From the NCBI GenBank assembly GCA_933207985.1, contig OW240921.1, forward strand, positions 25,550,762 to 25,614,761: a stretch of DNA of 64,000 bases. The letters are read 5' to 3'. The DNA is from Pelobates cultripes. Taxonomy: Eukaryota; Chordata; Amphibia; Anura; Pelobatidae. Each line of letters starts with the position of its first letter. Within the stretch, counting starts at the first letter, position 1. The notes under the pieces are model-generated. The model was not told the DNA's origin. It made no database searches and worked only from the letters and a program-made list of their open reading frames with translations. A program made the position numbers and the translations under genes. Below, piece after piece: positions 23,314-33,250 of the stretch.

Positions 23314-25485
23314 TATTACCATTTATTTATATAGCATCAACCAAGGATTATTCTCTAAAGTGTAAAATGTTAGGAATTCAGACAGTTGTTCACTAAAATC
23401 TGAATTGTAGTGAAATTAAATACACTTTGCAAAATTAAAGTAAGTTTTTAAGGTTAAAAATATATTTATTTCTAATGTAAGCATATTCTTTTATTGATCT
23501 AGATGATGGGCCTGCCTTTTAAAACCATTAAAGTAAAACTAAATTAAGACACTCTAAGCCCCATAACAACTACCTCCTAAAATGATAATGTTTACATCTG
23601 TTAGAGAACACACCTCTAGTGGTTATCAGACTTGCAGCCACTAGAATCAATTCCCCATGAAGATCTTCAAGAATTGAAGGTCTTCATATTTGGAGTAATC
23701 GTGTCCAACACAATGGCAACAAACACTGTTAACATCTTATACCAGGTTACCTACTAAAGTGAGAATTGTTGTGAATCCAATGTGAATTTCAAAATTAAAG
23801 CCAAAGTAGCTGAACTGGAAACATAGCTGACTTGGACATTTTTTCCAGTTTGGCTATTTTGGCCTTAAAGGGTTACTCCAATCACAATGAGCACTTAAGT
23901 GATTTGAAGTGGTCCAGGTAGTAGGATTATGTTTGTGCAGTGTTTCAGCTTGAAACACACTGCACATACTGAGTTATTGTTAATTGTTTGTTGGGGGCTA
24001 GAAGCACTAGTAGCTCAATGTCAATTCTGCAGCACACTGCCGTAAGAAGTAAAAATCTTCCCAGTGCAGGTGAAGAGAGCTCTCCCTTCCCTCCAAGTTG
24101 GTGTTCCCTCCCATCTTCCTCTGTTCTAAAACTGTAAGAAACCCTCTCTTCCTCTTCACATCCCCTTCGATCCCCTTGCTGGCACGGAGCGCGCGCATGC
24201 ACTTTGAGCCGGCAAATTGGTCCAATCACAGGCTCTGGATCTCAGGTAAGTAAACTTTTTTTGTAGGTAGGTACAGGTATACTGCAGTCGAGGGGGGTTT
24301 CCTTCTCCATAATGCCCAATAAGACATTGAAATTCATGACAATTAACACTTTAGTAGACAACCCAGATGGAGAAGTATCAGATTTAACTGTTCTCTATGA
24401 GAAATATTGGATTTAGCAACTGAGGACAGAAGAGGCAGAGTGGCTGCAGCGAACAGGCTATTATCCATTAAATAAGACTGCAAAGTTAAATCATGGACGG
24501 ATTGATTTAAATCATGGACGGATTGATTTAAATCATGGACGGATTGATTTGGTTCGGGAGCAAATTAAAAGGCATTTGATTTGTTTGTACCACCTGAAAC
24601 AAATTTGTGCACAAGAGTACTTAGCCATAACAATTTATGCAACAAAAATGTAATTTAGAACAGGAACAATGTACAGTATCTAATTTGTACAGACTGGTTT
24701 ATGGTAGACACATTACAGTGAGTATTATTGCCAAAATTAATTCAGACACAGCAAGAACACTAAGCTCCTTGAAAAAAAAGAAGACTTTAGGATAGAAAAG
24801 AGGGACAGATTCATGTTAGCCCAAAATAAGGACAGTACCCCCTAATTAGGGGCATTTGGGAAATATGAAGAATTTCTAAGAATCCTTCAAAATAATTGCA
24901 ATGTGGCAATCCCAAAAATACATTCTACAGAGATAGAATTGCAAAACATATTTAAAGGAATATTAAAATATTAGGAATACAGAACTCTATTCCTAACATT
25001 TCCGTGTCCCTGTACCTATTTAAGACCAGCCTTCCCCCTCTCGTTAGCCTCATAAAATAATAAAATAAATAATTTTACTCGCCTTTGTCCAGTGCTGAGG
25101 CTACCCTGGGGCTGCTGACCTATCCATCTCCTGCAACGTCACAGAGGATGCATGGCCTCCTTTGCCAATGTCCAATCCAATACGCCTCATAGAGGAGCAT
25201 TGGGGACCTGATGTGCATGCACAGGAAGTGCCCTGCACATTTAAGCTACCCCATAAAAAAAATCACTGAATCAATGCTTTGCTATGGAGACTTTATCATC
25301 ATGTGACTGAGCTTTACTTTGTCAGGTGCCGCATATGTCACAATGACAGCCACTAGAGGAGGATTTAAAACTGCAATCTAAACATGGCTATTTCTTAAAA
25401 TCTGCAGTGTTTTGCATTTCAGGGTTACAAGGACACCCAGACCACTTAATTAAGATTAAGATTGAGATTAACAGTTACTTTATAC
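23314..25485. other. Repeat-rich intergenic DNA with a 21-bp triplicate
   Basis: Three perfect tandem copies of a 21-mer containing AAATCATGGACGGATTGATT lie at about 24,484-24,548. A TTAA-family MITE end (TTAAAGGGTTACTCCAATCAC) starts near 23,864. No gene is seen. Confidence 0.5.
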
Positions 25486-25922
25486 TTAAAGGGACACTCC
25501 ACTGCTCAAATACAAAATATATATATTTTAAAAAGAAATCACTGTTTGGTAGATATAATGAAAACACAATGAAAACATGCATGCATTTAGGAGGGGAATT
25601 GTTTTCCTTGCAGGTAGCTCTAAAAACAGTTTGCAAAAGCTGCAGTTCTCTTATCTGAAGCCTTTGCAAGCCCTCCCCTTCTAATCCAGCTCAGACTTTC
25701 TGTGGCTGTCCAATCACAGACTTCCCAAGCATCTCAATGAGACTTTGCAAGGTAGGTGCTCTGGGCAATTGCTGCCTCTTGTGTTTAGCTCCATTGAGCT
25801 AAACAAACCAGGAAGTAACAGGGCCGTTTGTCTGATTGGTTATTTTATAAAACTGCCAATTTCTAGAGAAATTGGCACTTTCTGTAAAATAAAAATAACA
25901 TAAAAATATTAAAAGAACACAC
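25486..25922. repeat. TTAA-family MITE left part, interrupted by the ERV
   Basis: TTAAAGGGACACTCCACTGC at 25,486 is a typical left end of the TTAA MITE family. The right end is not seen before the ERV LTR begins at 25,923, and no clear family right end is evident just beyond 39,114. The host copy may therefore be truncated. Confidence 0.45.
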
Positions 25923-26363
25923 TTTTGTGGACAAAAATATTAACCCAATCCATGTTGGTAAAATGCCTATTTACTCAGTATAACTATAATCAGTATTATT
26001 CAACTTTCTATGTGATTTACCTAAAACGGCCGCTAGGGAGTTTCCCTTTGACATCGACTGGAATCTGGGGGAGACCTCCAAGATACCAGTGACATCACAC
26101 CCGGTAGGAAGAGCACTAAATGAACCACTTAACACCTAACCAATTATTGATGTATTATTCCATGTTATCTCTGACAATGCATATGATGTAATTTTGCTAT
26201 ATAAGGGACATGCCGTCTCCTTAGAATAAACATTCCTCAAGTTTTTCATTAACCCGAAACCTGTATCTGGTGTGAATTACTTTAGGAGCGTGCACGCATT
26301 ACTTCTTAATTTGGCCGGGGGCAGATACGCAAGATAATCAATTTATTGATTGATTCCACATCA
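25923..26363 (+). mobile_element. Endogenous retrovirus 5' LTR
   Basis: This 441-bp LTR matches the 3' LTR at 38,682-39,114. Its first bases are TTTTGTGG where the 3' copy has canonical TGTTGTGG, and it ends in TTCCACATCA. A TATA box (TATATAA) is at 26,198-26,204 and AATAAA at 26,225-26,230. The flanking 5-mer is CACAC (25,918-25,922) against CGCAC after the 3' LTR, consistent with a 5-bp target duplication with one CpG transition. It lacks 26 bp that the 3' LTR retains. Confidence 0.9.
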
Positions 26364-26365
26364 TT

Positions 26366-26383
26366 TGGCGCCCAACGTGGGGC
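26366..26383 (+). promoter_or_regulatory. ERV primer binding site, tRNA-Lys(1,2) type
   Basis: TGGCGCCCAACGTGGGGC begins two bases after the 5' LTR. It is the 18-nt site complementary to the 3' end of tRNA-Lys(1,2). Its place immediately after the LTR fixes the orientation of the provirus as plus. Confidence 0.9.
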
Positions 26384-27362
26384 ACCGGTTCTCGCCGGGT
26401 TGGACGACTGGAAAACGGGACCGGAGCGGACCTCCAGAAAGTGGGACAACCAGAGCCTGATCACCTCCTAAAAACAGCCGTTTGCCTGTATTCTCCTGTT
26501 TTGTGTCGGTCTGTCTCTGTGTCCACTTCCAGCTTCCAGAAGGCTACAAGACAGGTAATCTCTTATCCAGTGCCTTTTAAAACGAATCTGGCGATTGTCT
26601 ATCTGCCTCCTGAGTGTATGTATGCGTGTGAGACAGCTGGTATGTAGTTTATGCTTTATTATTATAGCTTGACTGCCTACCGGTCAGGGAACGCATACGG
26701 TGAAGGGCTGGGAATCGCCTAGAGAAAGGCTGGGAATATTGTCCGCCCGGAGAAGGGCTGGGAACTGCCTAGAGAAAGGCTGGGAATATTGTCCGCCCGG
26801 TGAAGGGCTGGGAACCGCCTAGAGAAAGGCTGGGGATTTGTCATAGCTTAAGTGCCTAGCGGGCAGGGAACGCATCCTCCTAGAGAAAGGCTGGGAATTT
26901 TGCTGTACTGTTCAGAGTAGAACAGGGTTTATTTACTGTTTAGTTGTTACTATGTTCATAGTTATACTGTTCTTTGTTATATTATGTTTTCTACTCAGTT
27001 GTAGTCATAGTGTGGGTACCCTAGTTGTGTGTGTGTTGTGTGGCTTGTCCTTGATTCCGGATTATGTGCACATCTCTACATCTGTGACTCTTGTAAATGT
27101 CTTCTGATTAGTCTCTCCATGTTCACTTTTTCCTTTATTCTCTATCTCTCCTGTACTTGTTGCCCAGAGCTGTGTTAGTTACCCACGCTCACCTGCTCAG
27201 ATCCATGGCCACTATCTCGGGTGGGCGGATCCTGTGACTAGTCTACATTTAGGGAAGACGCACGGGGATCAATTCCTCGTGACAGTCGAGCACTGTAGAC
27301 ATTCCTTCTTTTTCCTCTCTCTCTCTCTGTCCCTCTTACAGGGAAAGCCTTGTTTAGTAAAA
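26384..27362 (+). other. ERV leader with 50-bp tandem repeats and a possible intron
   Basis: This is nearly 1 kb of untranslated leader. A 50-bp unit beginning GAAGGGCTGGGAA starts at 26,702, 26,752 and 26,802. A longer unit containing TGCCTA-CGG-CAGGGAACGCAT flanks it on both sides (about 26,667 and 26,846). A strong donor-like CAG/GTAATC is at 26,554/26,555 and a polypyrimidine tract ending CTTACAG at 27,341, just before gag, so a leader intron is plausible but unproven. Confidence 0.6.
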
Positions 27363-28334
27363 ATGGGACAAGAACACGCCAGACCTTCCAAAGGCCATCT
27401 AGCTTGTAATATTGTTAAGGAGAGAGCAGGAGAAGAGGTTATGTTAAAAATAAAGAAGATAGCAAAGATTTGTGGTTTTTACATGTCACCCAGTGGTAGA
27501 TTACAGGCAAAGTTTTGGAGGAAATTGCTTATTGATAAAGAGGGCTTGCTATTGGATAATGGGTTGACGAAAGCTGTGGAGGCTTGGTATCGGGTAGCAA
27601 GAGGACTCAAGCGGGAAGGTTGGTCAGAGGAAGAAATAGATTTTGAAGGACAAACGATTTATGCATATCACAGAAATGTTTGTAATGATGATTCGTCTCT
27701 TGATGTTCCCCTGCCACCGCCCTATGATGGCGCCCAGAATACCGTGAATGAATCTCACCCCGCCTCCCCAGTCATTGCCCAGTCGCCACCTCCAATTGTC
27801 ATAGGCCCTTCTGTCCCCACCCCTCTGTACCCCGTTCTCGGGGCTGATGGACCCTATTATTACCCCGTCCCTCTCCCGCCTACCTCCACACTTCCCATTA
27901 TTCCGGTCCCCCTCCCACTTCCCTCTGATCCTGCCACCTTCCCTTCTCGCTACTGATGCCGTCCCTCTGCTACCTCCCTCCATCACTTCTTCTGACATCA
28001 CCCCTCTCCCATCTTCCCCTGTCATTCCTCCTATTCCTGCTCCCCTCCCACCTTTACGTATTGCCTCCCCTGACGCCCCTCTAGTTCCTCTCCCTGTCGT
28101 TCCTTCTGCTCCTGTTCCCCACTCGCCTTCACCCGTTGTTTCCCCCGTCGCATCCATATCCCCCTCTTCCCTTGCTATTCCCTCTACTCCTGCTCCTTCC
28201 TCTCCTCTCCCCACCACCCCTTCTCTCCCCGTTCCAGATTCCCTTCCTCTTCCTGCCTCCAATCCTGTTGTCCCTCCCTCCTTTGATCTTTCGTCACTCA
28301 TTTCCGCCCTCTCTGCTTCCCTTGCTATTCCCTC
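27363..28334 (+). pseudogene. ERV gag: matrix region plus proline-rich tract, truncated
   Basis: The frame starts MGQEHARPSKG. The Gly at position 2 in this context suits N-myristoylation of a retroviral matrix protein. The next about 110 codons are matrix-like (LKIKKIAKICGFYMSPSG, AWYRVARGLKREGWSEEEI). The frame then turns Pro/Ser-rich and stops at 27,956; a shifted frame continues the Pro/Ser/Val-rich sequence to about 28,330. The array is rich in CCTCCC-type units and probably expanded by slippage. Capsid, nucleocapsid and protease are missing: the Ty3 element begins at 28,335 and ERV sequence resumes only inside RT. Confidence 0.8.
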
Positions 28335-28863
28335 TGTAACAATACCTTACCTTTTCCCTCTGGACCCGCGCAGCGCGGCGTTCTCCCCTGCTGCTTCCGG
28401 GAGGCGGCACAGCCTGTCTGACGCTGGCCGCTCACGACACGCATCTTCTTATGACGTGGCACATGCGCGCCGACGTCATCAGGAATTTGCAGCGGAAATT
28501 CAAATGTGCCACGCTCCCGAACCTTTTGGGGGCGTGGCTTTAAAGTAAAAGACACCTCACTATAAAAGGGCGCCCCTGTCCTTCCCTCAGCGCCCTAGTG
28601 TGGTTCTTGTTTATTCCCTCTAGTGCTCTTGAGATTTTTGTCTGTTTTCTGGTATATTGACCCTTGGCTTTCGTTACTGACTACTCTCCTCTCTGGTTCC
28701 CCGATTTTTGGCTTGGTTATTTCTTGTGTATTCCGATTTCTGTACTCCCTCGACCTCTGGCTATTCCTTTGACTATTCTTTGACGTTGAGCCCGGCCACC
28801 CTAAGTTCAGGTATACGTCCCTTTCTGGGTTACTCTCTGCCTGAAGGGGTCACTGTCGTGACA
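28335..28863 (+). mobile_element. Ty3/gypsy (sushi-like) element, 5' LTR, nested in the ERV
   Basis: The LTR runs from TGTAACAATACC to CTGTCGTGACA, 529 bp, with TG...CA ends. TATAAAAGG at 28,561 predicts a start near 28,590. The ORF beginning 13 bases after the LTR is a Ty3-type Gag. No matching 3' LTR is present, because the element is cut off in RNase H at about 32,285. The left flank is ERV gag sequence. Confidence 0.75.
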
Positions 28864-28865
28864 TT

Positions 28866-28875
28866 ACACTAGGGC
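28866..28875 (+). promoter_or_regulatory. Ty3 element self-priming primer binding site
   Basis: ACACTAGGGC lies two bases after the LTR, where a primer binding site belongs. It is the exact reverse complement of GCCCTAGTGT at 28,592-28,601, which lies about 30 bases after the TATA box, at the predicted 5' end of the transcript. That geometry matches the self-priming mechanism described for Tf1 and inferred for sushi-type elements, in which the mRNA 5' end folds back as the primer. Confidence 0.7.
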
Positions 28876-28876
28876 C

Positions 28877-29799
28877 ATGGACCCTGCAGGTGTTAACCCT
28901 CATGGACCGGTTTCTGATAACCGGTTTGAGGAGCTGGACCATTGCATGGACCAGTTCGCTGTCGCTGTTCAAACCTTGTTAGTCCGTACTGCCCATCTCC
29001 AGCTGGAGGAGCATATCCCTGGTCATGGACCCCAGGAATCTCATATGGAGATGATTGCAGGGGGGCTTCTACCCACGTTACACCCCCTCTTCGTTATGGG
29101 GGTGATCTCAAAGGATGCCGTAGTTTCCTAAACCAAGTCAGCATTAATTTTGAGCTTCATCCTAGAGCTTATCCTACCGATAGATTGAAGATTGGTTACA
29201 TAATAACCTTGTTAGTTGATAGAGCATTAGTTTGGGCTAATCCTTTGTGGGAAAACGACAATCCCATAGTTTTCAACTATGCAGAGTTCGTTGCTGCCAT
29301 TAAGAGAACTTTTGATCCCCCTGGGAGACAAACTAATTCCGCCAAAACCCTATTACGAATGAGACAGGGGTCTCGTTCCCTGGTTGACTATGCCCTAGAA
29401 TTCCGCACTCATGCTGCCGCGGTTAGATGGAATGAGCAGGCATTTGTGGATGTGTTCATGAATGGACTTTATGATAAGCTTTTAGATGAGGTGGCTACCA
29501 GAGATCTACCTAATGTGTTAAAGGAATTTTTCACCTACTTAGCTCATATCGATGAACGTCTCCGGCATAGGCAAAACACCAGGGATAGACCTAGACGTGT
29601 GCCGGAACGCCTGGCCTTAACCTTCCCTTCATCTGAGGCAACCGCTGTCGCTCCAGCAGAACCAATGCAATTGGGAACCACGCAGTTGCCTGAACCCGAG
29701 AGACTATATAGACCAAGGGAGGGACTTTGTATGTATTGTGGGAAAAGAGGTCATACCCGCTTAAACTGTCCAAGCAGGCTGGAAAACTCCAGCACCTAA
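28877..29799 (+). pseudogene. Ty3/gypsy Gag with CCHC zinc knuckle, one frameshift
   Basis: It starts at ATGGACCCTGCAGG and encodes MDPAGVNPHGPVSDNRFEEL and a helical stretch. The frame shifts at about 29,045-29,110. It then reads a capsid-like domain (FLNQVSINFELHP, AEFVAAIKRTFDPPG, LRMRQGSRSLVDYALEFRTH) and ends with a zinc knuckle, CMYCGKRGHTRLNC, at 29,728-29,769. Domain order and motifs fit sushi/RTL-type (chromovirus-like) Gag. Confidence 0.8.
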
Positions 29800-32285
29800 G
29801 CCCTCTAGGAGGACAGGCCTTGGGTGTAATGTGCATGTCCTCCTTCAATGACAAAAAAGATCTCAGGCTTCTTCTACCTATAATTATCGAATGGGAGGAA
29901 AAGAAAGTAACAACCATTGCGTTAATAGATTCTGGGGCAGCCGAGAATTTTGTCGCAAATTCGGTCAGCGTCATGATCTCCCATTTCAAGAAAGATCAAC
30001 ACCCTTGGCTGTTGAGGTCATAGATGGTAGACCACTGTCAATCCCTTTTATTACTCAAGAAACTAATCCCTTAGTCTTGACTGTAGGTTCCTTGCATCAG
30101 GAAATTATAACTCTACAGCAAATAACTTCTCCCACCTTTCCTGTTATTCTTGGTTTTCCTTGGCTCACCAAGCACAATCATTTAATAGACTGGGAGAGAA
30201 AGGAGATTGTAAAATGGGGTGATTTTTGTTTTAAAGAGTGTATTATTCAAGTCAAACCTGTAGGTCTACTTAATGTTCCTACTATGGAACCAGGGACTTA
30301 TTAGCCGCGAGGCAAACAAAGCATTTGCCTTGGGCGGCATTTTTCAGGGGGCGGCAAAAACGCCGCCCCCCAAATGCCCAGGGCAAATGCCTAGTTAGCC
30401 TGAGATGACGTCATATTCCGGCTCCAAGCCGCACTCTGAGGCGCGCGAGGGAGCTGAGCAGAGTGCTCAAAGGAAGAGCTCCCTCGCCAGCCGCCCGCCC
30501 AGCAGCCACTGGACCCCAGGGAGAAAGGTAACCCCCCCCAGCATTCCCAACGGTAAGGAGGCTGGGGGGGTTAAATAAAATAAAAATAAAAAAGTGTTAA
30601 TGTGAGTGATTGTGTGTTTGTGTCTCACTGTGTGTGTATCTGACTGTGTGTGTGTGTCTGACTGTGTGTGTCTGATTGTGTGTGTGTGTTTGTGTCTGAC
30701 TGTGTGTGTGTGTCTGACTGTGTGATTGTGTGTGTGTGTGTCTGACTGTGTGTGTGTCTGACTGTGTGTGTGTGTCTGACTGTGTGTGTGTGTCTGTGTG
30801 TGTGTCTGTGTCTGACTGTGTGTGTCTGACTGTGTGTGTGTGTCTGACTGTGTGTGTGTATTTAGAAGGTGGGGCGCGGGGAAGGGTTGGGTGGGGGTGG
30901 CGCGGGGGGAGGTGGGCGTCTGAGTTTTGTCCTGCCTAGGGCAGCACAAAACCAGGATACACCACTGTATGGAACCCTTAACCACCGTAATACCCAAACA
31001 ATATTCGTATCTCAAGGCAGTCTTTGAACCAAGGGAGGCAGGTTACCACCCCATCATTCATACGATTGCGCTATTGACCTGTTACCCGGTACTATGCCCC
31101 CTAGGGGTACCGTGTATCCCCTCTCTGTGACTCAAAATAAAGTGCTAGAAGAGTTCATCACAGGGAACTTAAAGGGTTTTATTACTAAGTCTTCCTCCCC
31201 GGCTGGGGCCGTTTTTTTCTTTGTTTCTAAAAAGGAGGGAGATTTGAGACCTTGTATTGACTATCGGGGTTTAAACAAAATATCTATACTTAACGCTTAT
31301 CCTATACCTCTAATAACTGAGCTTTTTGACAGGTTGAAGGGAGCAACCATATTCACTAAGTTGGATTTACAGGGAGCGTACAATTTAGTTAGAATCAAGA
31401 AAGGACATGAGTGGAAGACTGCTTTCAATACTCGCTATGGCCATTATCAATACAGGGTTATGCCCTTCGGCCTGTGCAACGCCCCTGCAGTCTTTCAAGA
31501 TTTTATAAACTATGTATTAAGAGATTATCTACAAATGTTTGTTATTGTTTATTTATATGATATACTAATCTACTCAAAGAGTTTTAAGGAACAACATAGA
31601 CACGTCAGGTTGGTTCTATCTGAATTATTGAAGAACGGACTCTATTGTAAATTAGAAAAATGTCTGTTTGACATGGAAAAGGTTAATTTCCTAGGTTATA
31701 TAATTTCAGGTTCGGGTTTTCAAATGAAACCCAAAAAACTGGAAGCAATCTTAAACTGGCCCTTACCCATAGGACTTCCTGGGATTTGCTAATTATTACA
31801 GAAAATTCATCAAAGGGTTTTCCTCTATTACTGCTCCTATTACCGCCATGACAAAAAAGAATAGGAATCATATGGAGTGGAGTCTTGAAGCTAAGGAAGC
31901 TTTTGAGAAATTAAAAATAGCTTTTTCTTCTGCACCAGTATTAAGACATCCTGATCCTTCGTGTCCCTTTCTGTTAGAGGTAGATGCATCGGAGTCAGGG
32001 ATAGGGGCTGTACTATCTCAGAGACCCTCGAATGATCAACCCCTACATACCTGTGGTTTTTTTTTTCAAAAAAACTGACTGAGGCAGAAAGAAGATATAG
32101 GAGATAGGGAACTTTTAGCTATTATTTCAGCTCTCAAGGAATGGCGTCATCTATTAAAGCGGTCACCTGAACTGATCACCATTCTTACTGACCATGAAAA
32201 CCTTTCCTATTTCGGAGAGGCTAAAAGAATGTCTGACAGACAGATTCATTGGTCTTTGTATTTAACACGCTTTAACTACATCTAA
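29800..32285 (+). pseudogene. Ty3/gypsy Pol: protease, RT and partial RNase H, broken and truncated
   Basis: An aspartic protease motif (ALIDSGAAENF, DSG at 29,928-29,936) is followed, after the hAT insertion at 30,291, by RT (31,094-31,792) with LRPCIDYRGLNKI, FTKLDLQGAYNLVRI and MPFGLCNAPAVFQDF. The catalytic box reads YLYD (31,550-31,561), so one catalytic Asp is replaced by Tyr. RNase H-type sequence follows in another frame ([18 protein letters not shown]) with further frameshifts and stops, ending at about 32,285. Integrase, the end of RNase H and the 3' LTR are absent. Confidence 0.85.
30291..30967. mobile_element. Non-autonomous hAT element inside the Ty3 pol, exact TSD
   Basis: This is a 677-bp element flanked by the identical 8-mer TATGGAAC (30,283-30,290 and 30,968-30,975). 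The ends are CAGGGACTTATTAGCCGCGAGG and a right end ending GGATACACCACTG. The interior holds a GC-rich segment with GATGACGTCATATTCCGGCT, related to the element at 4,008-6,088, and a long (TG)n-type tract at about 30,601-30,865. It interrupts the Ty3 reading frame between protease and RT. Confidence 0.9.
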
Positions 32286-33210
32286 TAGTCCAAGATCGTA
32301 TACTTGGACTGTCATGCCTCAAGGTGCACAAAATTCCCCAACCCAATTCGCCAAAGCTATGTCAGCTGTCCTAGAACCCTGGCAGAAGTCCCACCATGGT
32401 CCTGCTCCAGTATGTAGATGATTTACTTCTCTGTGCGTATGATTTTCCAACTGCTGAACAGAATTCTGAAGATCTCCTTTGTTTCCTCGCTGAAGAAGGT
32501 TGTAAAGCCTCCAAGACGAAACTCCAGTGGTGCCGGCCCTCTGTGGTCTTCTTGGGACATTGCCTTTCCCATGGCACCCATCACCTAACCAGGAACAGGG
32601 TAATTGCCATTACAAATCTCTCCCTTCCGTCTAACCATCAGGCTCTTCATGCCTTTTTGGGCCTCATCACATACTGCAGGTCTTGGATCCCTGAGGCTTC
32701 TCAACTCATGCAACCTCTCTACGATGCTTTGAAGACTGAACCTTTTTCATTGTCCTCTACAGCCCGCACCTGTTACCATGCCCTTCAAAGAGCCATCTCC
32801 TCCGCCCCTGCTTTGGGCCTACCTAACTACCAGCTACCGTTCAAACTTTTCGTCTCAGAGAAGATGGGCCATGCTTCAGGGGTCCTTACTCAATCCCACG
32901 GTTCCTGTCAGTGCCCTATTGGGTACTTTTCCTGCATGCTAGACCCTGTGGCCAGGGGTGGTCCTTCCTGTTTGCGTGCTGTTTTTGCTGAAAGTGCCCT
33001 ACTGGACAAAACTAATGACTTTGTTCTCGGACAAAAACTGACAGTTCTTGCTCCCCATGATATTGCTGCAATCCTGAATCAAGTCCAGCAAAGCATCTCT
33101 CATCTCAGAGACATCTCCGCCTTCAAAACTCCCTCCTCTTGCCTGATAACGTTACTTTACAAAGATGTTGCGCCTTGAATCCGGCCACTCTTCTGCCACT
33201 TCCCAAGTGG
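32286..33210 (+). pseudogene. ERV Pol: reverse transcriptase fingers/palm remainder and connection
   Basis: Retroviral RT sequence resumes with TWTVMPQGAQNSPTQFAKAM, and the YVDD catalytic box is intact at 32,411-32,422 (LLQYVDDLLLCAYDF). The main frame (32,396-33,178) continues through the thumb (LHAFLGLITYCRSWIPEASQ) to a connection-like region (VLAPHDIAAILNQVQ). The frame shifts near 33,140. The N-terminal part of RT is missing because of the Ty3 insertion and deletion. The PQG..NSPT..F and YVDD forms fit class I (gamma/epsilon-like) retroviruses. Confidence 0.85.
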
Positions 33211-33250
33211 GGAGTGCCGCAATACTGGTACAGCCTGGACATAAGTACAC

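Noticed and set aside
26700..26910. CRISPR-like spaced repeats in the ERV leader
   Set aside because: The units are contiguous 50-mers with no unique spacers and lie in a vertebrate retroviral leader.
27624..28301. 225-codon minus-strand Gly/Glu/Arg-rich frame
   Set aside because: It is the antisense shadow of the low-complexity proline-rich Gag tract.
28335..28863. Considered as part of the ERV gag
   Set aside because: It has its own TG...CA ends, TATA box, primer site and a following Ty3-type Gag, so it is a separate LTR.
30467..31015. Minus-strand Thr/His/Gln/Ser-rich frame
   Set aside because: It is a translation of the (TG)n-type tract within the hAT element.
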